From positions 40,567-104,566 of the forward strand of contig NZ_LMHV01000009.1 of the NCBI RefSeq assembly GCF_001429725.1: 64,000 nucleotides of DNA, given 5' to 3'. The position numbers were made by a program, and so were the translations under genes. The stretch is from Rhizobium sp. Root708 (lineage in GTDB: Bacteria; Pseudomonadota; Alphaproteobacteria; Rhizobiales; Rhizobiaceae). Of the stretch, positions 1-8,028 are shown piece by piece (within the stretch, counting starts at the first letter, position 1; every line of letters begins with the position of its first letter). The notes below the pieces were generated by a model, which worked only from the letters and a program-made list of their open reading frames with translations, had not been told where the DNA came from and did no database searches.

Positions 1-167
1 AGCGCTTCTCGAACGTGCCGGCCGGAACACCGATCTTCATGTTCAACTGGGCTGAAGACTCCGTCATCCGCGAACGCCTGTGGGTGGCCGCCGACAAGCA
101 GGGCAAGTACGAGCTGTTCCCCGAGCAGCTGCCCGGCAAGCCCGGCGAAAAGGGCCCGATCAACTAA
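1..167 (+). CDS. ABC transporter substrate-binding protein, C-terminal end only
   Basis: The window opens inside a gene. The last 54 codons are readable in the frame whose codons begin at position 3 and end at the TAA at 165-167. The tail (RFSNVPAGTPIFMFNW... ending KGPIN) carries no domain motif. Position decides the call: it lies directly upstream of two Dpp/Opp-type permeases and a fused double ATPase on the same strand, the place of the periplasmic binding protein in such operons. In rhizobia the AgpA alpha-galactoside-binding protein belongs to this peptide-binding family, and a GH4 alpha-galactosidase ends this operon, so an oligosaccharide ligand is possible. The ligand itself cannot be read from this fragment. 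Confidence 0.6.
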   Translation, partial: RFSNVPAGTPIFMFNWAEDSVIRERLWVAADKQGKYELFPEQLPGKPGEKGPIN

Positions 168-189
168 GTTCTCCTCCCGAAGAAACGGA

Positions 190-214
190 CCGGCCGCGCG
201 TGACGCGCGGCCGG
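190..214 (+). promoter_or_regulatory. Intercistronic hairpin after the binding-protein gene
   Basis: A perfect 11-bp GC stem (190-200 pairing with 204-214) closes on a TGA loop. No T-run follows, so it is unlikely to be a full intrinsic terminator. A stable hairpin between a binding-protein gene and its permease genes usually protects the upstream mRNA 3' end or partly attenuates transcription, giving more binding protein than permease. That role is inferred; the base pairing is seen directly. Confidence 0.6.
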
Positions 215-275
215 GCAAGATCAACAAGCCGGCCGCACCGAAAGGCGCGACTGGCCGCAAGGAGAAACGAGCCCG

Positions 276-1283
276 ATGTTACGCTTCCTGCTCGTGCGCA
301 TAGCGTCCGCCATCCCCGTCCTGATTATCCTGAGCATCGTCACCTTCGCGATCATCCAGGCTCCGCCGGGCGACTATGCCGACTACATCAGATCGCAGCT
401 GATCAACCAGAGCGGCGCGTCCTTCGAAGCCGCCGACGCACAGGCCCAAGCCTACCGCGTCGCCCATGGCCTCGATCAGCCGATGGTCATCCAGTATTTC
501 GCCTGGATCAAGGGCATCATCACCGAGGGCAATTTCGGCTACAGCATGTTCTACAACAAGCCGGTCGCTGACGTCGTGGCCGAGCGCCTGCCGCGCACGC
601 TGCTGCTCGCCCTCGTCTGTCACATCTTAGCGTCGGTTCTTGGCATCGGCTTCGGCATCTGGGCGGCCACCCGCCAGTACAGCTGGATCGACAGCCTGCT
701 TTCGGGCGTCTCCTTTCTCGGCATGACGGTGCCGCGCTTCCTGATGGCGCTGATCATCGTCTACCTCCTCGTCTTCCAGTTCAACGTCTCGGAGATCGGC
801 AGTTTCTTCTCGCCGCAATATGGCGGAGCGCCGTGGTCTTGGGCGAAATTCGTCGACCTCGTCAGCCATGTCTGGCCTGTTGTCGCCATCGCCACCTTCG
901 GTGGGCTCGCCTACAACATGCGCGTCATGCGCGGCAATCTGCTCGACACGCTGAATGCCCAGTATGTGGAGACCGCGAAAGCCAAGGGATTGTCGGGCAG
1001 TGCTGTGGTTATGCGCCATGCCGTGCCGAACGCGCTACACCCGCTCGTCATGTACCAGGGCGTTGTGCTCCCCTACATGCTGACAGGAGAAATCGAGACG
1101 GCGATCATCTTCTCGCTGCCGACAGTCGGCCCCGCGATCGTCGGCTCCATGGCGATCGGCGACGTCTATGTCACCGCCACCTTCATGATGGTTCTTTCGG
1201 CAACGCTGATCGTCGGCAACATCATCGCCGACATGCTGCTTGCCATGCTGGACCCGCGCGTCCGCCAGTACGGAGGAGCCTGA
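276..1283 (+). CDS. ABC transporter permease, DppB/OppB family
   Basis: Inner-membrane permease of 335 residues, the normal size for DppB/OppB proteins. It starts with a hydrophobic segment (MLRFLLVRIASAIPVLIIL) typical of the family N-terminus, has a long periplasmic loop around residues 30-100, then five further membrane segments. The cytoplasmic coupling (EAA-like) region is visible near residue 230 as ETAKAKGLSGSAVVMRHAVPNAL. A GGAGAA ribosome site lies 8 nt before the ATG. It forms the translocation channel with the next gene. The genes downstream (second permease, double ATPase, alpha-galactosidase) suggest import of alpha-galactosides by a peptide-type transporter, as for rhizobial agpB, but peptides cannot be excluded. 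Confidence 0.9.
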   Translation: MLRFLLVRIASAIPVLIILSIVTFAIIQAPPGDYADYIRSQLINQSGASFEAADAQAQAYRVAHGLDQPMVIQYFAWIKGIITEGNFGYSMFYNKPVADVVAERLPRTLLLALVCHILASVLGIGFGIWAATRQYSWIDSLLSGVSFLGMTVPRFLMALIIVYLLVFQFNVSEIGSFFSPQYGGAPWSWAKFVDLVSHVWPVVAIATFGGLAYNMRVMRGNLLDTLNAQYVETAKAKGLSGSAVVMRHAVPNALHPLVMYQGVVLPYMLTGEIETAIIFSLPTVGPAIVGSMAIGDVYVTATFMMVLSATLIVGNIIADMLLAMLDPRVRQYGGA

Positions 1284-1284
1284 T

Positions 1285-2418
1285 ATGCTCGCCTTCGATT
1301 CCGCTCCCCCACCGCCGCACGAAGAGACCGTCAAGGGCCTGCCGAACGGCAATGAAAGCTACCTGTCGCTGGTCTGGCGTCGGCTCCGCCGTTCCTGGAC
1401 CGGCTTGATGGGCCTCGTCCTCGTCGGCTTGCTGCTCTTCATGGCCGTGTTCGCCGATTTCTTCGCGCCGATGGACCCCAAGGCCACCGATACCGGCTTC
1501 GCGCCGCCGCAGATGGTGAGCTTCCACGACAAGGACGGGAACCTGACCTATCCGCCGCGCGTCTATGCGCTTGGTGAATCCGAGGAACTTGACCCCGTCA
1601 CCTTCCAGCCGATCGTCGGCCCTGATTACGACAATCCGCGCAACCTCGGCTTCTTTGTGAAGGGCGCCGAATACAAGCTGCTCGGTCTCATTCCAGCCGA
1701 TCGCCACTTCTTCGGCTCGGTGGACGGGCAGCCGGTTCATTTCCTCGGTACAGACAAGTTCGGTCGTGACGTGCTGTCCCGCGCTATTATCGGCTCTCGG
1801 ATATCCTTGACCATCGCGCTAACGGTCGTTTTCATCGTCACGGTCATCGGCACGACGGTTGGCATGGTTTCCGGCTATTTCGGCGGCTCGTTCGACACAT
1901 GGGTGCAGCGTTTCGTGGAAGTGGTTCTGGCCTTTCCGCAGCTACCGCTCTATCTGGCGCTGACCTCCCTGATCCCGGTGACCGCGCCCACCAACGTCTT
2001 CCTCGCCTTCGTGATCGTCGTCATGTCGGCGCTCGGCTGGGCGCAGATGTCGCGCGAGGTGCGCGGGAAGACGCTGGCGCTCGCCCGCATCGACTATGTC
2101 CGTGCGGCGATGGCCGTCGGTGCCACCGACCGGCGCATCATCTTCCAGCACATCTTCCCGAATGTGATGAGCCACGTCATCGTTGCCGTCACGCTGCATA
2201 TCCCGAGCGTCGTGCTGCTCGAATCCTTCCTCGGCTTTCTCGGCTTTGCCGTGAAGCCGCCGCTGATCTCCTGGGGGCTGATGCTGCAGGACACCGCCAA
2301 CTATTCGGTGATCGGCACCTACCCCTGGATCCTCGCCCCCGTCGGCTTCGTGCTCGTCACCGTCTTCGCGTTCAACGCGCTCGGCGACGGTCTGCGCGAC
2401 GCGGTCGATCCCTATTGA
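1285..2418 (+). CDS. ABC transporter permease, DppC/OppC family
   Basis: Second inner-membrane permease, 377 residues. The ATG at 1285 was chosen because GGAGG at 1272-1276 sits just upstream; an in-frame start further 5' would lie inside the previous gene. The first membrane segment is at about residues 33-55. A long periplasmic insert follows (about residues 60-150, with FLGTDKFGRDVLSR near its end, the typical DppC GTD..GRD motif). Five more membrane segments and an EAA-like coupling loop (DYVRAAMAVGATDRRIIFQHIFPN) follow. The insert is longer than in the shortest DppC proteins, as is common in the saccharide-linked branch. It starts 1 nt after the previous stop, so the two permeases are probably made in equal amounts. 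Confidence 0.9.
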   Translation: MLAFDSAPPPPHEETVKGLPNGNESYLSLVWRRLRRSWTGLMGLVLVGLLLFMAVFADFFAPMDPKATDTGFAPPQMVSFHDKDGNLTYPPRVYALGESEELDPVTFQPIVGPDYDNPRNLGFFVKGAEYKLLGLIPADRHFFGSVDGQPVHFLGTDKFGRDVLSRAIIGSRISLTIALTVVFIVTVIGTTVGMVSGYFGGSFDTWVQRFVEVVLAFPQLPLYLALTSLIPVTAPTNVFLAFVIVVMSALGWAQMSREVRGKTLALARIDYVRAAMAVGATDRRIIFQHIFPNVMSHVIVAVTLHIPSVVLLESFLGFLGFAVKPPLISWGLMLQDTANYSVIGTYPWILAPVGFVLVTVFAFNALGDGLRDAVDPY

Positions 2419-2432
2419 TTGAGGTGAAGAAC

Positions 2433-4100
2433 ATGGCTCTCGCACTCGTCAACTCGTTTGCCCCGCCCGTCCGTTTCGATCACGATGCGCACAAGGAAAG
2501 CCCCGTCATCGACGCCCGCAATATCGGCGTCAACTTCAAGGTCGAGCATGGCACCGTGGAAGCGGTGAAGGACATCTCCTTCCAGCTCTACCGCGGCGAG
2601 ACCATTGCCATCGTCGGCGAATCCGGCTCCGGCAAGTCCGTAACAGCCCGCACCGTCATGGGGCTCTTGTCGAAGCGCGCCGTCGTCGCGCCGAAATCGA
2701 CCGTTGAATATGACGGCGCCAATATTCTGAAATATCCGGAGCGTGAGCGCCGCAAGCTGCGCGGCGACCGGATCTCGATGATCTTCCAGGAGCCGATGAG
2801 CTCGCTGAACCCGATCTACACGATCGGCAGCCAGATCGTTGAAGCGATCCGCGTGCATCGGAAGATGAGCAAGAAACAGGCATATGCTCGCGCGCTGGAA
2901 CTGTTGAAGCACGTGCAGATCCCCGATCCGGAAGCGCGCCTGAAGCAGTATCCGCACCAGCTGTCCGGTGGCCAGCGCCAGCGCGTGATGATCGCCATGG
3001 CGCTCTCCAACGAGCCCGATGTCCTGATCGCCGACGAGCCGACCACCGCGCTCGACGTGACGGTGCAGGCGCAGATCCTCAACCTCATCCGCAACCTGCA
3101 GAAGGAAATGCGGATGGCGGTGATCCTGATCACCCACGACCTCACCGTCGTCCGGCAGTTCTCCGACTACGTCTACGTGATGCAGCACGGTGAGATGCGC
3201 GAGCACAACACGACGGAAAAGCTCTTCGCCAATCCGCAGCATAGCTACACCAAGCATCTTCTGAGCTCGGAGCCGCGCGGCCAGGCGAACCCGCTGCCCG
3301 AGGGGTCCGAGGTCATCCTCGACGCCAAGGGCGTGCGCGTGTCCTTCATGATGCGCCACGGTAGCTTCTTCAAGCCGGAGCTGAAGGAACTCGTGGCCGT
3401 CGACAGCCTGGGGCTGACGCTGCGCAAGCATGAGACACTTGGCCTCGTCGGTGAATCCGGCTCCGGCAAGACGACCTTCGGGCAGGCGCTGTTGCGGTTG
3501 AACGATGCCGACAATGGCGAGATCTATTTCGACCGCGAGCCGATACACGGCAAGTCACGCGCCGAGATGCGGCCGCTGCGCTCGCGCATGCAGGTCGTGT
3601 TCCAGGACCCGTTCTCATCGCTCAACCCGCGCATGACGATCGGCCAGATCATCGAGGAAGGGCTTGTGGTCAACAAGCTCGGCGCGACCAAGGCCGAGCG
3701 GCTGGACCGGGTGCGCGAAGCGCTGATCGCGGCAGGCATGCCGGGCAATATCCTGTCGCGCTTTCCGCACGAATTCTCGGGCGGCCAGCGCCAGCGTATT
3801 GCCATTGCCCGGGCCATCGCGCTCGAGCCGGAATTCATCCTCCTCGACGAGCCGACGTCGGCGCTCGACCTTTCGGTCCAGGCGCAGATCATCGAGCTAT
3901 TGCGCAAGCTGCAGGACGAGCGAGGCCTCAGCTATCTCTTCATTTCGCACGATCTCAAGGTCGTGCGTGCCCTCTGCCACCGGGTGATTGTCATGCAGCA
4001 TGGCAAGATCATGGAAGAGGGACCCGTCAACGAAGTTCTCACCAATCCCAAGACCGCCTACACCGAACGGCTCGTGAAAGCCGCTTTCGAGGTAGCGTGA
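2433..4100 (+). CDS. ABC transporter ATP-binding protein, fused DppD-DppF type
   Basis: One 555-residue protein carries two complete ABC ATPase domains, equal to DppD and DppF joined. The first domain has Walker A GESGSGKS near residue 60, signature LSGGQRQRVMIAMALSN and Walker B VLIADEPTTALD. The second has Walker A GESGSGKTT near residue 335, signature FSGGQRQRIAIARAI and Walker B FILLDEPTSALD. The first unit ends in an oligopeptide-transporter C-terminal segment. The ATG at 2433 follows GAGGTGAAG; the frame is open further upstream, but that part overlaps the permease gene and has no such site. It powers the importer encoded by the two preceding permeases. S. meliloti AgpD is the same kind of fused ATPase. 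Confidence 0.92.
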   Translation: MALALVNSFAPPVRFDHDAHKESPVIDARNIGVNFKVEHGTVEAVKDISFQLYRGETIAIVGESGSGKSVTARTVMGLLSKRAVVAPKSTVEYDGANILKYPERERRKLRGDRISMIFQEPMSSLNPIYTIGSQIVEAIRVHRKMSKKQAYARALELLKHVQIPDPEARLKQYPHQLSGGQRQRVMIAMALSNEPDVLIADEPTTALDVTVQAQILNLIRNLQKEMRMAVILITHDLTVVRQFSDYVYVMQHGEMREHNTTEKLFANPQHSYTKHLLSSEPRGQANPLPEGSEVILDAKGVRVSFMMRHGSFFKPELKELVAVDSLGLTLRKHETLGLVGESGSGKTTFGQALLRLNDADNGEIYFDREPIHGKSRAEMRPLRSRMQVVFQDPFSSLNPRMTIGQIIEEGLVVNKLGATKAERLDRVREALIAAGMPGNILSRFPHEFSGGQRQRIAIARAIALEPEFILLDEPTSALDLSVQAQIIELLRKLQDERGLSYLFISHDLKVVRALCHRVIVMQHGKIMEEGPVNEVLTNPKTAYTERLVKAAFEVA

Positions 4101-4121
4101 TTGCCAATGCCGGAGGATATT

Positions 4122-5492
4122 ATGGCAAGAAACCCCAAGATCACCTTCATCGGAGCTGGTTCCACCGTCTTCATGAAGAACATCATCGGCGACGTGCTGC
4201 AGCGGCCCGCGCTGTCGGGCGCGACCATCGCCCTGATGGACATCAATCCGCAGCGCCTGGAAGAAAGCGCCATCGTCGTCAACAAGCTGATCTCGACGCT
4301 GGGCGTCAAGGCCAAGGCCGAGACCTATTCGGACCAGCGCAAGGCGCTCACAGGCGCCGATTTCGTGGTCGTCGCCTTCCAGATCGGCGGCTATGAGCCC
4401 TGCACGGTAACCGACTTCGATATCCCGAAGAAGTTCGGCCTGCGCCAGACGATCGCCGATACGCTTGGCGTAGGGGGCATCATGCGCGGCCTGCGCACTG
4501 TGCCGCATCTGTGGAAGATCTGCGAGGACATGCTCGTGGTCTGCCCGGAAGCGATCATGCTGCAATACGTCAACCCGATGGCGATCAACACCTGGGCAAT
4601 CGCCGAGAAGTATCCCACGATCAAGCAGGTCGGCCTCTGCCACTCGGTGCAGGGCACGGCGATGGAGCTCGCCCACGATCTGGACATCCCCTACGAGGAT
4701 ATCCGCTACCGCTCGGCCGGCATCAACCACATGGCCTTCTACCTGAAGTTCGAGCATCGCCAGCCCGATGGTTCCTACAAGGACCTCTATCCGGATCTTG
4801 TGCGCGCCTATCGTGAAGGCCGCGCGCCGAAGCCGGGCTGGAACCCGCGTTGCCCGAACAAGGTGCGCTACGAGATGCTGACCCGCCTCGGCTATTTCGT
4901 CACCGAAAGCTCCGAGCATTTCGCCGAGTACACGCCCTACTTCATCAAGGAAGGCCGCGAGGACCTGATCGAGAAGTTCGGCATCCCGCTCGACGAATAC
5001 CCGAAGCGCTGCATCGAGCAGATCGAGCGCTGGAAGGGTCAGGCGGAAGCCTATCGCTCGGCCGAGAAGATCGAGGTCAAGCAGTCGAAGGAATATGCCT
5101 CCTCGATCATCAACTCGGTCTGGACCGGCGAACCCTCGGTGATTTACGGCAACGTCCGCAACAATGGCTGCATCACCTCGCTGCCCGCCAATTGCGCCGC
5201 CGAAGTCCCGTGCTTGGTCGATGCATCCGGCATCCAGCCGACCTTCATCGGCGACCTGCCGCCGCAACTCACCGCGCTGATGCGCACCAACATCAACGTG
5301 CAGGAACTCACCGTTCAGGCTCTGATGACCGAGAACCGCGAGCACATCTACCATGCCGCGATGATGGACCCGCATACAGCCGCCGAACTCGACCTCGACC
5401 AGATCTGGACGATGACGGACGAACTTTTGGCCGCGCACGGCGAGTGGCTGCCGGCATGGGCGCGCACTGCGCGCAAGGTTCAGGCCGCCTGA
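4122..5492 (+). CDS. melA: GH4 alpha-galactosidase
   Basis: Cytoplasmic glycosidase of family GH4, 456 residues, which uses NAD+ and a divalent metal (usually Mn2+) in an oxidation-elimination mechanism. The NAD-binding loop GAGS is at residues 11-14. The metal ligands are Cys173 in LCHSVQGT and His203 in GINHMAF. The CHSV form is the one found in MelA alpha-galactosidases, whereas alpha-glucosidases and phospho-glucosidases carry other residues there. The start at 4122 follows CGGAGGA at 4111-4117; an in-frame TTG 21 nt earlier is less likely. It probably splits melibiose or raffinose-type sugars brought in by the preceding ABC genes. There is no signal peptide, which fits hydrolysis after import. 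A terminator follows. Confidence 0.9.
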   Translation: MARNPKITFIGAGSTVFMKNIIGDVLQRPALSGATIALMDINPQRLEESAIVVNKLISTLGVKAKAETYSDQRKALTGADFVVVAFQIGGYEPCTVTDFDIPKKFGLRQTIADTLGVGGIMRGLRTVPHLWKICEDMLVVCPEAIMLQYVNPMAINTWAIAEKYPTIKQVGLCHSVQGTAMELAHDLDIPYEDIRYRSAGINHMAFYLKFEHRQPDGSYKDLYPDLVRAYREGRAPKPGWNPRCPNKVRYEMLTRLGYFVTESSEHFAEYTPYFIKEGREDLIEKFGIPLDEYPKRCIEQIERWKGQAEAYRSAEKIEVKQSKEYASSIINSVWTGEPSVIYGNVRNNGCITSLPANCAAEVPCLVDASGIQPTFIGDLPPQLTALMRTNINVQELTVQALMTENREHIYHAAMMDPHTAAELDLDQIWTMTDELLAAHGEWLPAWARTARKVQAA

Positions 5493-5524
5493 CCAACTCT
5501 CTCCCGGTCACGGCCTCAAGAAGT

Positions 5525-5552
5525 CCCGCGGCTCAGCCGCGGGGCTTTTTTT
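5525..5552 (+). terminator. Intrinsic terminator after melA
   Basis: An 8-bp perfect GC stem (5525-5532 with 5536-5543) and three-base loop are followed by seven T residues at 5546-5552. This is a classic rho-independent terminator closing the alpha-galactoside operon. On the other strand it lies just beyond the stop of the convergent EamA gene, but the A-run needed to make it work well in that direction is weak. Confidence 0.9.
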
Positions 5553-5568
5553 ATAAAAGGGCGAGAGG

Positions 5569-6432
5569 CTAGCGGGCAAACTTTCGAGCGCCTGCGACGC
5601 AGACGATGACGGCGACGGTTACCGCGAACATCGAGACGCTTACAGTCTCGTGCAGAAGTGTCGCGGCGAGCGCCAGGCCGAGAAACGGTTGCAGGAGCTG
5701 CAATTGCCCGACAGCCGCAATTCCTCCCTGCGCAAGCCCGCGGTACCAGAAAACAAAACCGATCAGCATGCTGAACAAAGAGACGTAGGCAAGGCCGGCA
5801 AAGGCGGAGGGACCGATGCCGGAGAAGCTTGGCGGCATCATTGCGGCCGCGATCACGAGCATCAATGGCAGCGCCAGAACAAGCGCCCAGCAAATGACCT
5901 GCCAGCCGCCGAGCTCCCGCGAGAGGCGTGCGCCTTCGGCATAGCCGAGCCCGCAGACAACAATGGCGGCCAACATCAAGGCGTCGCCGACAAAGGACGC
6001 GGCAATGCCTTGCCATAGCGCGAAGCCGACGACCAGGGCGCTACCAAGGCCGGAGAACAGCCAGAAAAGTGGCTTCGGGCGCTCGCCGCCACGGATGACC
6101 CCAAATATTGCGGTCGAAAGCGGCAGCAGACCGATGAAGACAATGGAATGCGCGGAGGTGACGTGCTGCAGGGCGAGTGCGGTCAGCAGGGGGAAGCCGA
6201 CAACAACGCCGAGTGAAACGACGATTAGCGGAACAATGTCACGTCGGCTCGGACGGCTTTCGCGAAACAGAGCAAGCAGCGCAAGCCCAAGCATCCCGGC
6301 GATCGCCGCCCGCGCTGCCGTCAGAAACACGGGATCAAACTGCATCACCGCCACCCGCGTCGCCGGCAGCGATCCGCTGAAAATTACCACGCCCACAAAT
6401 CCGTTGAGCCATCCCGACAGTGTCCGGTCCAT
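5569..6432 (-). CDS. EamA/DMT-family transporter
   Basis: Inner-membrane protein of 287 residues with about ten hydrophobic segments arranged as two EamA repeats, the usual size for drug/metabolite transporters such as RhaT or YdcZ relatives. Members export amino acids, purines or vitamins, or import sugars; the substrate here cannot be read from sequence. The ATG is preceded by GGAG on the minus strand. The gene is divergent from a MocR-type regulator with about 85 bp between them. In alphaproteobacteria MocR regulators often control a neighbouring EamA or LysE exporter, so this transporter is probably that regulator's target. Confidence 0.85.
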   Translation of the reverse strand: MDRTLSGWLNGFVGVVIFSGSLPATRVAVMQFDPVFLTAARAAIAGMLGLALLALFRESRPSRRDIVPLIVVSLGVVVGFPLLTALALQHVTSAHSIVFIGLLPLSTAIFGVIRGGERPKPLFWLFSGLGSALVVGFALWQGIAASFVGDALMLAAIVVCGLGYAEGARLSRELGGWQVICWALVLALPLMLVIAAAMMPPSFSGIGPSAFAGLAYVSLFSMLIGFVFWYRGLAQGGIAAVGQLQLLQPFLGLALAATLLHETVSVSMFAVTVAVIVCVAGARKFAR

Positions 6433-6517
6433 TTTTCACTCCATTATTGCAGCGGTGTTATCGAACAAAGCCGATGGTGTCGCCAGCGACGAAGTGGTAC
6501 GCTTTCGTAAAACTGTT

Positions 6518-7957
6518 ATGGTCCCGAAAGCAATACAGATGGTTATGGATGCAGAATCTGGGAACACCACCCGGGTGGCAATGGTCATGGCGACAATTCG
6601 CCAGCGGATCGCAAGCCGCAGCCTGGCGGCGGGCGCCAAGCTCCCCTCCGTCAGAGGCCTGGCGACTGGCCTGAAGGTGTCCACCTCCACAGTAGTCGAT
6701 GCCTACCAGCGTCTGGTCGCCGAAGGCGTCATCCATGCGCGGCCCGGATCGGGGTTCTATGTCGCAAATCAGGTGGCGCCGTTTTCCGTGGCGGAAAGCG
6801 GCCCGAAGCTCGACCGCGATGTGGATCCGTTCTGGGTCTCCCGGCAGTCGCTGGAAACAGCGAGCGATGGATTGAAGCCGGGCTGCGGATGGCTTCCTGC
6901 CAGTTGGCTTCCTGAGGAGGGAATGCGGCGCGCGCTCAGGACGCTTTCGCGGGCTCAGGGCACGTCGTTGGCTGATTACGGCTCGCCGCTTGGATTGTCA
7001 CCGCTTCGACAACTGATTGCCCGGCGTCTGGCCGACCGAGCATTGGAGGCGTCACCGGATCAGATCATGCTGACGGAGTCGGGAACGCAGGCAATCGATC
7101 TGCTGTGCCGGTTTCTGCTTGAGCCTGGCGACACGGTACTGGTCGACGATCCGTGTTACTTCAATTTTCATGCCCTGTTGCGCGCTCATCGCGCCAAGAT
7201 CGTCAGCGTGCCCTATACGCCGATCGGGCCGGACCTGGAGATATTTGCGCAGGTGGTCGCGAAAGAGCGGCCACGCCTCTACATCACAAACTCAGCGATC
7301 CACAATCCGACGGGCGCAACTCTCTCGCCAGTCACGGCACACCGGGTGCTGAAGATTGCCGAGCAATTCGGTGTGACCATCATCGAAGATGATATTTTCG
7401 CGGATTTCGAATTCACGCCGGCGCCGCGCCTGGCGGCATTCGATGGCCTCGATCGGGTCATTCATATCGGAAGTTTCTCGAAGACCCTGTCCGCCGCAGC
7501 GCGCTGCGGCTTCATCGCCGCGAAACCGGAATGGATCGAAGGGCTGACGGACCTGAAGATCGCAACCTCGTTCGGTGGCGGCCGGCTCTCGGCGGAATTC
7601 GTGTTCAATGTCCTCAGCGACGGCAGCTACCGTAAGCATGTCGAGGCGCTGCGCTCAAAGCTCGCCCACGTCATGCTCGACGTGTCTTCCCGCCTGAAGG
7701 CGATCGGGATCAATCCCTGGCTGGAGCCGCAGGCAGGGTTGTTCCTGTGGTGCAGGCTGCCCGATGGCATTGATGCTGCCGAGGTTGCGCGGCTCGCCTT
7801 GAAGAAGGGGGTCGTGTTGGCGCCGGGCAACGCCTTCAGTCTGTCGCAGACCGCCACGAACTACATCCGCTTCAATGTCTCCCAGACACTTGAGCCGCGC
7901 ATCTTCGATATTCTGAGCCAGACGCTGGGGGCCATTCATCAACAGAAGCGCGCCTGA
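6518..7957 (+). CDS. MocR-family (GntR-aminotransferase) transcriptional regulator
   Basis: Regulator of about 479 residues: an N-terminal GntR winged helix (LPSVRGLATGLKVSTSTVVDAYQ, about residues 45-68) joined to a fold-type I aminotransferase-like domain. The PLP-binding lysine is in HIGSFSKTLSAAARCGF. Upstream parts of the domain (TESGTQAIDLLCRFLLEPGD; NPTGATLS) are intact. Such proteins sense an amino or PLP-linked compound rather than catalyse transamination. The start is uncertain: ATG at 6518, 6539 or 6545 all fit and none has a strong ribosome site. A GTTATGG direct repeat (6515-6521 and 6542-6548) overlaps this region and might be an operator, which would favour a later start. It is divergent from the EamA gene, its likely target. 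Confidence 0.88.
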   Translation: MVPKAIQMVMDAESGNTTRVAMVMATIRQRIASRSLAAGAKLPSVRGLATGLKVSTSTVVDAYQRLVAEGVIHARPGSGFYVANQVAPFSVAESGPKLDRDVDPFWVSRQSLETASDGLKPGCGWLPASWLPEEGMRRALRTLSRAQGTSLADYGSPLGLSPLRQLIARRLADRALEASPDQIMLTESGTQAIDLLCRFLLEPGDTVLVDDPCYFNFHALLRAHRAKIVSVPYTPIGPDLEIFAQVVAKERPRLYITNSAIHNPTGATLSPVTAHRVLKIAEQFGVTIIEDDIFADFEFTPAPRLAAFDGLDRVIHIGSFSKTLSAAARCGFIAAKPEWIEGLTDLKIATSFGGGRLSAEFVFNVLSDGSYRKHVEALRSKLAHVMLDVSSRLKAIGINPWLEPQAGLFLWCRLPDGIDAAEVARLALKKGVVLAPGNAFSLSQTATNYIRFNVSQTLEPRIFDILSQTLGAIHQQKRA

Positions 7958-7975
7958 TGCAATTGATTAGATCAA

Positions 7976-7999
7976 TATATCTGATATAGAACAGATATA
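7976..7999. promoter_or_regulatory. Palindrome in front of the ArsR-like regulator
   Basis: TATATCTG (7976-7983) and CAGATATA (7992-7999) form a perfect 8-bp inverted repeat with an 8-nt spacer. Its centre reads CTGATATAGAACAG. The nearly identical core GTGATATAGATCAC lies in another palindrome before the arabinofuranosidase gene. A weak promoter (TTGATT at 7963, TATAGA at 7985) would overlap the palindrome, as expected for autorepression. The repeat is seen; its role as operator of the gene at 8029 is inferred. Confidence 0.55.
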
Positions 8000-8028
8000 C
8001 GCATTTCTATCTCGCCCGCCGGAGCCCC

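Noticed and set aside
3897..5438. Long open frame (over 500 codons) on the minus strand across melA
   Set aside because: It lies entirely antisense to a well-supported GH4 gene, has no ribosome site, and its composition (rich in Arg, Asp, His, Val) is typical of shadow frames in GC-rich DNA.
5963..6517. Upstream extension of the MocR frame by about 185 codons
   Set aside because: The extension is antisense to the EamA gene and of low-complexity composition; the conserved helix-turn-helix begins only after 6518.
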